Below, piece after piece: positions 31,562 through 38,652 of a stretch of 38,652 bases of DNA. The notes below the pieces were generated by a model, which did not search any database, was not told the DNA's origin, and was given only the letters and a program-made list of their open reading frames with translations. This DNA is from Levilactobacillus angrenensis. GTDB lineage: Bacteria; Bacillota; Bacilli; Lactobacillales; Lactobacillaceae. The number at the start of each line of letters is the position of its first letter. Positions within the stretch are counted from its first letter, which is position 1. The translations under genes were made by a program, and so were the position numbers. The stretch covers positions 1 through 38,652 of the forward strand of contig NZ_RHOB01000022.1 in the NCBI RefSeq assembly GCF_003946085.1. The letters are read 5' to 3'.

Positions 31562-32435
31562 GAAAGAGAAAAGTTTAGGACGGGGAATTGACGCGCTGTT
31601 TGCGGAAAATGGCGTGGATACCGCCGAAGAAACCGTCGTTGATCTGACGCTGGCTGACATTCGGCCCAACCCGTATCAGCCACGGCAGAAGTTTGACAAG
31701 AAGGGGCTAGATGACCTGGCCGCTTCCATCGAAAAGACCGGGGTCTTCCAACCCATCATCGTGCGGCAACCGGACAAGACGCTGGAACGCTACGAGATTT
31801 TAGCCGGTGAACGGCGCTTCCGGGCGTCCAAATTAGCTGGTAAGACCACGATTCCGGGCATCATCCGGGATGTGACCGAAGAACAGATGATGGAGATCGC
31901 GGTGCTGGAAAACCTGCAACGCGAAGACCTGACACCACTGGAAGAAGCCGAAGCCTACGATACCTTGATGACCAAGCTCACCTTGACGCAGGCTCAGGTC
32001 TCCGAACGACTGGGGAAGAGTCGGCCGTACATCGCCAACTACCTGCGTTTGCTAGGCTTGCCTAAAGCGGTCAAGGACATGCTGCAGCACAATGAGCTGT
32101 CCATGGGCCAAGCGCGGACGTTACTGTCCTTGAAGGACAAGACCAAGCTGGTCGCGTTAGCCAAGAAAGCGGTGGCTGAGGGGATGACGGTGCGGACCGT
32201 CGAAGCCGAGGTCAACAAGCTCAATGGCGCGGCGAAGAAATTGGCCAAGAAACCCGCCAAGAAGAAGTCGCCGTTCTTACGTTCCACGGAAAACCAACTT
32301 CAGGAGCGTTTCGGCACGCAAGTTTCCATCAACGAGGCGGCCAACAAAGATCACCAAGGACATATCGAAATCGAATACCTGTCCAACGCTGATTTGAACC
32401 GCATTTTAGACCTGTTAGACATCCACTTGGATTAG
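31551..32435 (+). CDS. parB: ParB/Spo0J chromosome-partitioning protein
   Basis: This 294-residue ParB has the typical start KKEKSLGRGIDALFAENG. LTLADIRPNPYQPRQKFDKK, AGERRFRASKLAGKTTIPGI (CTP-binding box) and ENLQREDLTPLEEAEAYDTL follow. The HTH is LTQAQVSERLGKSRPYIANY, and a C-terminal dimer domain ends in IEIEYLSNADLNRILDLLDI. A Lys-rich linker (AKKLAKKPAKKKSP) precedes that domain. The protein loads on parS and spreads as a CTP clamp. No canonical parS was found in this window. Confidence 0.96.
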   Translation: MASKKEKSLGRGIDALFAENGVDTAEETVVDLTLADIRPNPYQPRQKFDKKGLDDLAASIEKTGVFQPIIVRQPDKTLERYEILAGERRFRASKLAGKTTIPGIIRDVTEEQMMEIAVLENLQREDLTPLEEAEAYDTLMTKLTLTQAQVSERLGKSRPYIANYLRLLGLPKAVKDMLQHNELSMGQARTLLSLKDKTKLVALAKKAVAEGMTVRTVEAEVNKLNGAAKKLAKKPAKKKSPFLRSTENQLQERFGTQVSINEAANKDHQGHIEIEYLSNADLNRILDLLDIHLD

Positions 32436-32455
32436 CCAACATTGGAGGGAACGCC

Positions 32456-32659
32456 ATGTATGATTTAGGTGATTTGGTCGAAATGAAAAAGCCCCACCCG
32501 TGCGGCACCAACCGCTGGGAGATTACCCGAATGGGCGCGGATATTAAGATTAAGTGTACCAATTGCGGTCACGTGGTCATGCTATCACGCCGCGAATTTG
32601 AGAAGAAGCTAAAAAAGGTGCTGGTCAAGGCCGACGCCAATAATGGAAAGAGTGAATAA
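32456..32659 (+). CDS. DUF951 family small protein
   Basis: This 67-residue protein is of the DUF951 family: MYDLGDLVEMKKPHPCGTNR, then DIKIKCTNCGHVVMLSRREF. Two cysteine motifs (the Cys of HPCGTN and CTNCGH) suggest zinc binding. It lies 20 nt after parB with GGAGGGAACGCC upstream and 5 nt before ychF, a conserved setting in Lactobacillaceae and other Firmicutes. Function is unknown; a nucleic-acid or ribosome link is suggested only by the neighbour YchF. Confidence 0.9.
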   Translation: MYDLGDLVEMKKPHPCGTNRWEITRMGADIKIKCTNCGHVVMLSRREFEKKLKKVLVKADANNGKSE

Positions 32660-32664
32660 TTGTT

Positions 32665-33765
32665 ATGTCATTAACTGCAGGGATCGTTGGGCTGCCAAAC
32701 GTTGGGAAGTCCACGTTATTTAACGCGATTACGAAGGCGGGGGCCGAAATGGCCAACTACCCATTTGCCACGATCGACCCGAACGTCGGCATGGTCGAAG
32801 TCCCAGATAGCCGCCTGGACCGGATTCAAGAATTAATTCCCGCCAAAAAAGTGGTACCCACGACGTTTGAATTTACCGACATCGCCGGCATCGTTAAGGG
32901 TGCCAGCAAGGGTGAAGGTCTCGGGAACCAATTCCTGGAAAACATTCGCCAAGTTGACGCCATCGTGCACGTGGTTCGGGCCTTTGACGATGACAACATC
33001 ACCCACGTTTCCGGGAAGATCGACCCTATCGATGATATCGAAACCATCAATTTGGAACTCGGTCTGTCCGACTTAGCCGCCGTTGACAAGCGCCTGGCCA
33101 AGGTCGAACGCGCTGCCAAGGGGAGCGACAAGGAAGCCAAGGCAGAGCTGGCGGTTCTTGAAAAGATCAAGCCAGTCCTCGAAGCCGGTGGTGCTGTCCG
33201 GACGATTGCCTTTGACGAAGATGAAATGAAGATTGTGAAGGGCCTGTTCTTACTGACGTCCAAGCCAGTCTTGTACGTGGCCAACATTGCCGAAGACGAC
33301 ATGGCCGACCCCGAAGACTCCAAGTACTTTGGCACCATCAAGGACTACGCCGCCAAGGAAGGCGCCGAGGCCATTGCCGTGGCCGCCGAAGCCGAAGAAG
33401 AAATCGCCCAATTAGACGATGACGAAAAGCAAGACTTCTTGGAAGCTGAAGGTGTCGAAGAGCCAGGTTTGAACCGTTTGATTCGGGCGTCCTACCACCT
33501 CTTAGGCCTGCAAACGTTCTTCACGGCCGGGGGTAAGGAAACCCGGGCCTGGACGTTTAAGACCGGTACCAAGGCGCCTCAAGCGGCCGGCATCATCCAC
33601 TCTGACTTTGAACGGGGGTTCATCCGTGCCGAAGTCATGGCCTTTGATGATTTAGACCAATACAAGACTGAAGCAGCTGTCAAGGAAGCTGGTAAGCTGC
33701 GGGTCGAAGGGAAAGACTACGTGATGGAAGACGGCGACATCGTCGAATTCCGGTTCAACGTTTAG
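32665..33765 (+). CDS. ychF: Redox-regulated ATPase YchF (Obg family)
   Basis: This 366-residue protein shows G1 GLPNVGKSTLFNAIT, G2/G3 FEFTDIAGIVKGASKGEGLG and NQFLENIRQVDAIVHVVRAF. The specificity motif differs from NKxD (YVANIAEDD), as is normal for YchF, which prefers ATP. A helical coil (residues 130-170) and the C-terminal TGS domain (AWTFKTGTKAPQAAGIIHSD; VEGKDYVMEDGDIVEFRFNV) complete the family layout. It binds ribosomes and is linked to stress translation. It starts 5 nt after the DUF951 gene. Confidence 0.97.
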   Translation: MSLTAGIVGLPNVGKSTLFNAITKAGAEMANYPFATIDPNVGMVEVPDSRLDRIQELIPAKKVVPTTFEFTDIAGIVKGASKGEGLGNQFLENIRQVDAIVHVVRAFDDDNITHVSGKIDPIDDIETINLELGLSDLAAVDKRLAKVERAAKGSDKEAKAELAVLEKIKPVLEAGGAVRTIAFDEDEMKIVKGLFLLTSKPVLYVANIAEDDMADPEDSKYFGTIKDYAAKEGAEAIAVAAEAEEEIAQLDDDEKQDFLEAEGVEEPGLNRLIRASYHLLGLQTFFTAGGKETRAWTFKTGTKAPQAAGIIHSDFERGFIRAEVMAFDDLDQYKTEAAVKEAGKLRVEGKDYVMEDGDIVEFRFNV

Positions 33766-33781
33766 AAGGGAAACACGATAA

Positions 33782-34507
33782 ATGAGTGATAACAAGCAAA
33801 CGCCGCGAAATGCGGGTGTTCACCAGGACCGCAACACCGTGGCCTCCAGTGAACGGGCAGCCTTTGACAATGTCGGGCTGACCAAACGTAACGCGGACTA
33901 CATGTTCCGCTTTAACAAGGCGCTCGACAAGACTAAGTTGACGCCTGAAAAGAAGGCCAAGGCCGTGCAAGACATGGTCAATGAATTGGTCGACGGCCAA
34001 AAGAGCGGGAAGACGGCCAAGAACCTTTACGGTGATATCGACGCGCGCGTCAAGTACGTGGTCGACGGCCCTGTGACCGACGCGCCCGTCATTGGTGGTC
34101 CCAATTACTGGCCTAACATGATTTACAACGCGCTGACGTTCTTCATGATCTTCAACTTGATGTTTGGGATCATGTACCTCTTCAGTCCGAAATTGATGAC
34201 CAGTAGCCAACCCGTGGGGATTACAGCCATCACGATCAGTGCCTTAGTGGCGGGGTTCATCTTACCCATCATGCCGCGGTTGTTCGATCCCAAGGTCAAG
34301 CACAAATACAACGGCTGGATTCGGGCATTATTCGTTCTGCTCGGGTTCCTGGTCTGGATGATTCTGTTCTACGCCGCACAAATGCTGCCAAGCGTCATCA
34401 ACCCAGTCCTGATGCCATGGCCAAGTATCATCCTCGGCGTTGTTTCCATCGCCCTGATGTTCTGGTTACGCCGCACTTACCAAATCCGCGGTGGGTTCTT
34501 CGGGTAG
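33782..34507 (+). CDS. DUF1129 family membrane protein
   Basis: This 241-residue protein has about 110 soluble, charged N-terminal residues (GLTKRNADYMFRFNKALDKT; MVNELVDGQKSG). Four predicted TM helices follow: IYNALTFFMIFNLMFGIMYL, VGITAITISALVAGFILPIM, ALFVLLGFLVWMILFYAAQM and SIILGVVSIALMFWL. This matches DUF1129 proteins, found next to ychF in many lactobacilli; the function is unknown. AAGGGAAACACGATAA separates it from ychF, so the two are co-transcribed. Confidence 0.88.
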   Translation: MSDNKQTPRNAGVHQDRNTVASSERAAFDNVGLTKRNADYMFRFNKALDKTKLTPEKKAKAVQDMVNELVDGQKSGKTAKNLYGDIDARVKYVVDGPVTDAPVIGGPNYWPNMIYNALTFFMIFNLMFGIMYLFSPKLMTSSQPVGITAITISALVAGFILPIMPRLFDPKVKHKYNGWIRALFVLLGFLVWMILFYAAQMLPSVINPVLMPWPSIILGVVSIALMFWLRRTYQIRGGFFG

Positions 34508-34525
34508 ATTGCTAGATTGATTGAA

Positions 34526-34718
34526 CTGGCCGCCTTACCGCGGTGCGTCAGCTGCCCTGGAACGCGGTGGGCGGACGGGTCGAGCCAAAATACGGTCTCG
34601 ACCCTCGCTTTGAGCCGAAGCCCGCGTCTCAAAGACGCCATTCTTCTAACCGGCTATCGCCGCTAAGAAGAATCCCACGGCTTAGCGTATCTGGTGTGGT
34701 CAGCGTAACGGCCGGCGG
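34526..34718. mobile_element. MITE-like element, copy C (about 193 bp, shorter)
   Basis: The left end CTGGCCGCCTTACCG and right end GCGTAACGGCCGGCGG match the terminal repeats of copy A in part. Both hairpins are present with new sequence but perfect pairing: GGGTCGAG/CTCGACCC (34577-34604) and ATTCTTCT/AGAAGAAT (34640-34673). TTTGAGCCGAAGCCCGCGTC corresponds to TTTTAGCCGAAACCCACGTC in copy A. The right third of copy A is missing. Confidence 0.6.
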
Positions 34719-34753
34719 AAATATTTCGCCAATCAGTAAACAAATAAAACAAC

Positions 34754-34804
34754 AAACGAACCGGTAATCCCAACAACTAGTGGGACTGCCGGTTCGTTTT
34801 CGTT
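34754..34804 (+). terminator. Long terminator of the ychF/DUF1129 operon
   Basis: AAACGAACCGG and TCCCA pair with TGGGA and CCGGTTCGTTT, followed by T-rich sequence. Bases 34805-35025 hold nothing else I can support. Confidence 0.85.
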
Positions 34805-35025
34805 TGCAAGCAAAACGCCGCGGCACCAGGGGACTTAGTTAGCCCGCTGACCGAAATGAAAAAAGATTTTTCCGGTCAATTTCGAAATGACGTGGCCAGT
34901 TAGTGACTTACCCTCTTAGACAAATCCCCGTCTCCCAACGGTTGCCACAAACGCCGAAAACTTAAGGCCTGACGCCATTTACAGCCACACTTTCATTGCA
35001 TGAGCGATTGGTGAAAACCCACTGC

Positions 35026-35054
35026 TTGACCCGGTCTGCGGGAGGAATTATGAT
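35026..35054 (+). promoter_or_regulatory. Promoter of the first Ser-rich surface protein gene
   Basis: TTGACC (35026-35031), a 17-bp spacer and TATGAT (35049-35054). The -10 covers the upstream in-frame ATG at 35050, so that ATG cannot be in this message, and the start at 35119 is favoured. Confidence 0.75.
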
Positions 35055-35118
35055 GCAGGCAAGTAATCGAGCTAGACCTAGTTCGACGAAAAAATTTCAT
35101 TCTCGGGGAGGATTTTTT

Positions 35119-35724
35119 ATGAAAAAAATCTTTGGGTACGTTTTAGGCTTAGTTGCGGCATTGACCTTTGCCGGGGCGATTGCGACGACCGCTAATGCCG
35201 ATGGGAGTAGTGCGGATGCGGCGAGTGGCAGTTCAGGCAGTAACGTGGCCAGCGGCATGGTCGTCCCACGGGGCGGCAGTGATTCCGGAGCGGGAGCCGG
35301 GTCATCTAGTGCCGTGAGTTCCAGTGCCATTGATATGACTGGCGGCGACTCCAGCAGTGCCATGAATAGCAGTGAATCGGCTGCCAACAGCTCATCCATC
35401 ACCACGCAAAAGCCACAGAAGCCACAAAAACCAGCGAAGGATAAAGTCTTAGCTAAGTCCAAGCGGGCCAAGGTTCGCAAGCACTACCGGAAGAACGCCC
35501 GCGTCATTTACCTGGAAAAGGGTCGCAAGGGCGAACGCGTTTCTGTCCTGACGAAGAAGGGCAAGTTAGTTAAGAAGTTCACGGTTAAGAAGAATGGTAA
35601 GTTTGATATTCGGTTGACCAAGAAGGAAGCTAAGAAATTAGCTAAGGGCGCAAAGTCCTTTACCATCCGGATCAAGGCCAAGGGTTACCGGGCTTTCGAT
35701 TTAACCGTTAAGTTGTACAAGTAA
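35119..35724 (+). CDS. Secreted Ser-rich protein with basic C-terminal domain (copy 1)
   Basis: This 201-residue protein has a signal peptide (KKIFGYVLGLVAALTFAGAI, cut near ANA-DGS) and an 85-residue Ser/Gly/Ala-rich acidic stretch. Its very basic C-terminal domain of about 85 residues reads VRKHYRKNARVIYLEKGRKG, then KKFTVKKNGKFDIRLTKKEA. The basic part looks like a small beta-domain repeat that may bind anionic wall polymers such as teichoic acid. GGGGAGG lies 7 nt before the ATG. There is no LPxTG anchor. A paralogue lies at 37681-38346, with a glycosyltransferase gene between them. Confidence 0.75.
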   Translation: MKKIFGYVLGLVAALTFAGAIATTANADGSSADAASGSSGSNVASGMVVPRGGSDSGAGAGSSSAVSSSAIDMTGGDSSSAMNSSESAANSSSITTQKPQKPQKPAKDKVLAKSKRAKVRKHYRKNARVIYLEKGRKGERVSVLTKKGKLVKKFTVKKNGKFDIRLTKKEAKKLAKGAKSFTIRIKAKGYRAFDLTVKLYK

Positions 35725-35735
35725 AATTTTAAATG

Positions 35736-35763
35736 AAAGGGCGCGGGTGACCGCGTCTTTTCT
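35736..35763 (+). terminator. Terminator after Ser-rich gene 1
   Basis: AAAGGGCGCGG and CCGCGTCTTTT form a compact stem with a GTGA loop and a T-rich tail. It is moderate in strength, so read-through into the next gene is possible. Confidence 0.65.
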
Positions 35764-35813
35764 TATGAATTCAGATTGATTGTTAAGCAAACTAATGGGG
35801 AGGGGCAACCATT

Positions 35814-37448
35814 ATGGAACGCATTAGATTACTGCTACATCGACGTAAGCTTCAAGTGCTCGGGCTCTTTACGATTGTGGGGGCCTTCATCATGACGTTT
35901 TGCTCCTACACCTCCCCGGCCTTTTATTTCGACACGTCCCCCGACAACAACGCCTTCTTCACGGTTGGCAAGGCCATGATGCACGGCATTGTGCCGTATA
36001 AAGATATTTTTGAACAGAAGGGACCGGACGTCTACCTGCTTCATGGCTTGGCCTACCTGGTCAGCCCCCGCAGTTTCACGCTGATTTTCCTTTACGAAAT
36101 CGCGACGCTGGTGGCGGCCATGTTTCTGGTCTACCAGATTGCCAAGGTGTTCAACGCCCATGAATTGCCAGCCTTATTGACAGGGCTGTTGTCGCCGGCA
36201 TTGTTCCTCTACCACCCGTACTACGATTACGGTGACACGGTGGAATTCTTCACGCTGCCATTTTTGCTGTCGCTGATTTACCTCATCGTGTTGCTCGATC
36301 GGCGGCATTTGACCGTCAGTCATTGGTGGTATGTGGCGCAAGGGGCGCTGGTCGGCATCGTCTTCTTGTCGAAATACACCTTGTTGGGCGCCTGGATCGT
36401 GTTCTACTTGGTCATGGCCGGTTATCGGCTGGTCAAACGGCAGTGGCGCGCGCTGGGGCAACTGGTCGGCTGGAGTGCGTTGGGCTTTGCTGGGACGACG
36501 GTGCCCTGGCTGATTTATTTCCTGGCGACCAAGAGCCTGGGGGCGTTCATCAACGTCTACATTCTGTTCAACACCAAGGTTTACTTGACCTCGTCGGTAG
36601 CCTTCTTTGCCAACCTGATTCAGTCGATGGCGTTGGTCTCTCAGTTTTACTTGAGTAACGTGTTGTTCTTTACGCTGGGCATCGTGGGCACGCTGGTCGT
36701 GACCTTCTGGCCCGGGGTGTTCCAGCACAATTTCACCCGGGGATTGTACCTGTTGACAACGCTGGGCAGCGACATGCTGGCGTTGTACGGTTACCAGTCC
36801 GGAGCGGTGTACCAGTATTATGAATTGATTTATTTTGCCGGCTTCGTCTTACCGTTCGTCCTGGCTGGTCACCTGTTATTCCGGCGGCTCAGCGTACCGG
36901 CGGGGGATGACACGTTTGTCGTCTTGGCAGCGCTGGTCATCAGCTGGTTTTTGGTCCTCGGCGTCAATAACAACGTGACCAACTCTAAGGTCTTCCCGAA
37001 CAACGAGGCCATCACCGAGGAAAATACCAGCCAGCCGCAACAGCCGGCCCAGGTCGACTTCGGTAATTACATGCGGGCCAGTGGACAGCCACTGACGTTG
37101 TTAAATTACGGGTCGATCGACATGGGCTTCTACACCGCGTCGGGGGCGGTGCCAACCAGCTATTACTTCCAGAATTACAATATCTCCCAGAGTGCTGACC
37201 CCCAGATTTTGCGCTCGCAGGTCGAGCAGATTCGCCAGCACAAGGTCGAGTGGGTCGTACTCAATACGCCAGCTGGCAAGACAGTGCGCCAGTGGCAAGG
37301 GGGCAGTGGCCGCATCACCAGCGGCAATCTGAACCCGGGGACTAGCAAATTGGCCAAGGTGTTGTACCGCAATTACGTGCCAGTGGGTCGCCACACCCAA
37401 GTGTTCGAAGGGGTTAGCGTTAGTTATTGGCTGTTTGAGCGGAAGTGA
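35814..37448 (+). CDS. GT-C-type membrane glycosyltransferase (GT39-like)
   Basis: This 544-residue integral membrane protein has about 11 hydrophobic segments. After the first TM helix comes SPDNNAFFTVGKAMMHGIVP, then YKDIFEQKGPDVYLLHGLAY. The acidic residues in this first outer loop (here Asp in TSPDNN) and the HGxxPYxDxxxxKGP pattern are typical of ArnT/PMT-like GT-C enzymes, which move sugars from a polyprenyl-phosphate carrier. The C-terminal 130 residues form an outer soluble domain. Similar lactobacillar genes are often called teichoic acid glycosylation proteins. GGGGAGGGG precedes the ATG. The flanking secreted Ser-rich proteins are possible acceptors; that is inference. Confidence 0.8.
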   Translation: MERIRLLLHRRKLQVLGLFTIVGAFIMTFCSYTSPAFYFDTSPDNNAFFTVGKAMMHGIVPYKDIFEQKGPDVYLLHGLAYLVSPRSFTLIFLYEIATLVAAMFLVYQIAKVFNAHELPALLTGLLSPALFLYHPYYDYGDTVEFFTLPFLLSLIYLIVLLDRRHLTVSHWWYVAQGALVGIVFLSKYTLLGAWIVFYLVMAGYRLVKRQWRALGQLVGWSALGFAGTTVPWLIYFLATKSLGAFINVYILFNTKVYLTSSVAFFANLIQSMALVSQFYLSNVLFFTLGIVGTLVVTFWPGVFQHNFTRGLYLLTTLGSDMLALYGYQSGAVYQYYELIYFAGFVLPFVLAGHLLFRRLSVPAGDDTFVVLAALVISWFLVLGVNNNVTNSKVFPNNEAITEENTSQPQQPAQVDFGNYMRASGQPLTLLNYGSIDMGFYTASGAVPTSYYFQNYNISQSADPQILRSQVEQIRQHKVEWVVLNTPAGKTVRQWQGGSGRITSGNLNPGTSKLAKVLYRNYVPVGRHTQVFEGVSVSYWLFERK

Positions 37449-37502
37449 ATTGGCGGGGAGAAAAAAATAATTTTGGCTATCTTAGGAGAATGAAGCTGAA
37501 TA

Positions 37503-37541
37503 TGACAAAAAGGCAGTTCGTTCAAACTGTCTTTTTTGTCA
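37503..37541 (+). terminator. Terminator after the glycosyltransferase gene
   Basis: TGACAAAAAGGCAGTT pairs with AACTGTCTTTTTTGTCA (one wobble, one bulge), a stem with a T run inside its right arm. Confidence 0.85.
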
Positions 37542-37587
37542 CATAAGATAACGAATACAATATTTTCTACCATCAATAAGGTGGCCC

Positions 37588-37662
37588 TTGACAGTATTTT
37601 ACAAGAGAACTAGGATTTACATGTAATCAACACCATAGATGGTTTGATTTGATTGTATTACA
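37588..37662 (+). promoter_or_regulatory. Promoter and hairpin leader of the second Ser-rich gene
   Basis: TTGACA (37588-37593), 17 bp and TAGGAT (37611-37616). The leader then forms a long imperfect hairpin: ATGTAAT, AATCAA and ACCAT on the left pair with ATGGT, TTGATT and ATTACAT on the right. It ends before AGGAGG, so it could affect message life or translation. Confidence 0.7.
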
Positions 37663-37680
37663 TACTTTAGGAGGTATTTT

Positions 37681-38346
37681 ATGAAGAAGTTGTATGGTTA
37701 TATTTTAGGCTTTGTGGCTATCTTAACGCTGGGTGGCGTTTTTGCTACTTCATCTAGTATTTCGGGTCAAGCGGAAAGTGGTACTAATGAATCTGTGACG
37801 TCTGGATCTGTTAGCGGGTCCACAGGTAGCAGTGATACGAGTAGCGGTAATACAAGTAGCGGTAATACAAGTAGCGGTAATACAAGTAGCAGTAATATAA
37901 GTAGCAGTAATATAAGTAGCAGTAATACAAGTAGCAGTGTCACTACTGGAAATAATGTAGCTAATGTGGCTACTAGTTCTACTTCAAGCAGTGTTTCCTC
38001 TTCGAGCAGTTCGAAGGCTACCACGACAACAAAGCCTGTAAAAAAAGCAACCAAGAAGACAGTTAAAAAGTCAAAGAAGATGCGCGGACGTAAGCACTAC
38101 ACTAAGAATTCACGGAAGATTTTATTCCAAAAGGGCGTTAAGGGTTCAAAGATTGTTCTGAAGAATAGTAAGGGCCAGACGGTCAAAAAGTTTACCGTTA
38201 AGAAAAACGGGAAGTTCAGTGTCAAATTGACTAAGAAGCAAGCTAAGAAGCTTAATAACACTAAGAAGGGCAAGAAGTACTTTACTTTTACTATTACACA
38301 AAAGGGCTACAAGGCTTACACTGTTAAGTACATGATTAAGAAGTAA
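37681..38346 (+). CDS. Secreted Ser-rich protein with basic C-terminal domain (copy 2)
   Basis: This 221-residue paralogue of the protein at 35119-35724 has a signal peptide (KKLYGYILGFVAILTLGGVF), a Ser/Thr/Asn linker of about 110 residues and the same basic C-terminal domain (GRKHYTKNSRKILFQKGVKG; KKFTVKKNGKFSVKLTKKQA). The linker includes six copies of a five-residue SSGNT/SSSNI repeat. The codons are much more AT-rich than those of copy 1, so the two have different histories. AGGAGG lies 8 nt before the ATG. There is no sortase motif; retention on the wall would rest on the basic domain. Confidence 0.75.
   Translation: MKKLYGYILGFVAILTLGGVFATSSSISGQAESGTNESVTSGSVSGSTGSSDTSSGNTSSGNTSSGNTSSSNISSSNISSSNTSSSVTTGNNVANVATSSTSSSVSSSSSSKATTTTKPVKKATKKTVKKSKKMRGRKHYTKNSRKILFQKGVKGSKIVLKNSKGQTVKKFTVKKNGKFSVKLTKKQAKKLNNTKKGKKYFTFTITQKGYKAYTVKYMIKK
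37840..37929 (+). repeat. Six in-frame 15-bp tandem repeats
   Basis: The unit AGTAGCGGTAATACA is repeated three times exactly, then three times as a variant (AGTAGCAGTAATATA or AGTAGCAGTAATACA). It encodes SSGNT/SSSNI/SSSNT. Copy number may change by slippage without breaking the frame. Confidence 0.95.
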
Positions 38347-38369
38347 TTTTAAAGTTCTTGCATTTGAGA

Positions 38370-38400
38370 AGACGTAGACAAAACTACGTCTTTCTTTTTT
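38370..38400 (+). terminator. Terminator after the second Ser-rich gene
   Basis: AGACGTAG and CTACGTCT form a perfect stem with a 6-nt loop, followed by TTCTTTTTT. Confidence 0.9.
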
Positions 38401-38419
38401 CTGTTTAAGGAGGGAAATA

Positions 38420-38536
38420 ATGAAGAACTTCTCAGATGAAGATAGTAAATACGTTAATCATATTTTTAATAAAGTATTTGCTCATGCCTGGATAGTGATA
38501 TTAATTTTGGTAGCGTCAAGAATCTTGTGTAAATGA
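38420..38536 (+). CDS. 38-residue single-TM small protein
   Basis: The frame follows a very strong ribosome binding site (AAGGAGGG, 5 nt before ATG). The product has an acidic, polar start (MKNFSDEDSKYVNHIFNKVF) and a hydrophobic helix (AWIVILILVASRILC) ending in Lys. It lies 20 nt after a terminator with no obvious promoter of its own, so it may be read from leak-through. The rest of the window (38537-38652) shows no feature. Confidence 0.5.
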   Translation: MKNFSDEDSKYVNHIFNKVFAHAWIVILILVASRILCK

Positions 38537-38652
38537 AATGCCTTCGTACATATAATATGTAACTAACTCAAATAAATGATGCTTCCAAGGTGTCCTGGAG
38601 TCCTTTAAAGCCTCGGTGGATCCGCTTCAGAGACTTCTCGTTATAAGCATTA

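Noticed and set aside
33755-34210. Minus-strand ORF of 151 codons opposite the DUF1129 gene
   Set aside because: It lies opposite a known family and has His/Val-rich shadow composition.
35050-35118. Upstream in-frame ATG with strong GGGAGG site for the first Ser-rich protein
   Set aside because: A TTGACC-N17-TATGAT promoter places its -10 on this ATG, and the longer product would bury the signal peptide behind about 40 residues.
36174-36728. Long minus-strand ORF (184 codons) inside the glycosyltransferase gene
   Set aside because: Antisense frame kept open by GC-rich codon usage; the product is Gln/Arg/His-rich with no recognisable fold.
37855-37929. CRISPR-like array
   Set aside because: The repeats are contiguous 15-bp coding units without spacers.

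Overview
The window looks like a chromosomal segment of a lactic acid bacterium of the Levilactobacillus brevis group. Three genes encode the L. brevis type of S-layer protein (conserved basic N-terminal cell-wall-binding part, variable C-terminal part). The right half carries the order rsmG-noc-parA-parB-DUF951-ychF-DUF1129, which fits this family near the replication origin. Taxonomy is inferred from protein resemblance only; no rRNA or tRNA was found.

Left accessory part (1-16.3 kb). An orphan XRE/ImmA-IrrE metallopeptidase (395-1528) precedes an AT-rich same-strand run: AAA+ ATPase (1778-2830), S8 subtilase overlapping it by 8 nt (2823-5042), and a 543-residue protein with a C-terminal RES (NAD+-degrading toxin) domain (5137-6768), closed by a strong bidirectional terminator. 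I propose that this trio is a protease-controlled defence or abortive-infection module. Next come an inverted S-layer gene (6909-8270), a small hypothetical gene, and a second probable defence pair: AAA15/OLD-type ATPase plus a small TOPRIM-like protein (9288-11262), with a perfect 12-bp inverted repeat in its promoter. Two further S-layer genes (12502-13929, 14149-15510) and an HTH regulator follow.

Middle part (16.3-29 kb). This holds a ComK-like protein, a MarR regulator, a DUF2187-like protein, two hypothetical genes and an NAD(P)-binding oxidoreductase. A CcpA-type cre/promoter then drives a gene-free region whose ends pair over about 500 nt and which ends in a terminator: a large ornate non-coding RNA candidate. 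Purine nucleoside salvage follows: a shortened phosphopentomutase-like protein lacking most catalytic residues, NupC-type nucleoside transporter, AzgA-type purine permease and ribonucleoside hydrolase, with several structured leaders. A one-TM microprotein gene and a variant calcineurin-like phosphoesterase come next.

Right part (29-38.6 kb). The core chromosome-segregation block is followed by two paralogous secreted Ser-rich proteins with basic C-terminal domains flanking a GT-C-type membrane glycosyltransferase.

Between genes lie three copies of a MITE-like repeat (19887-20207, about 28590-28936 inverted, 34526-34718). Its two internal hairpins keep their pairing while changing sequence. 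A second, weaker repeat (hairpin, AAACGAAAA, TTGGCG-N17-TATnCT) occurs near 12.2 kb and 18.0 kb.
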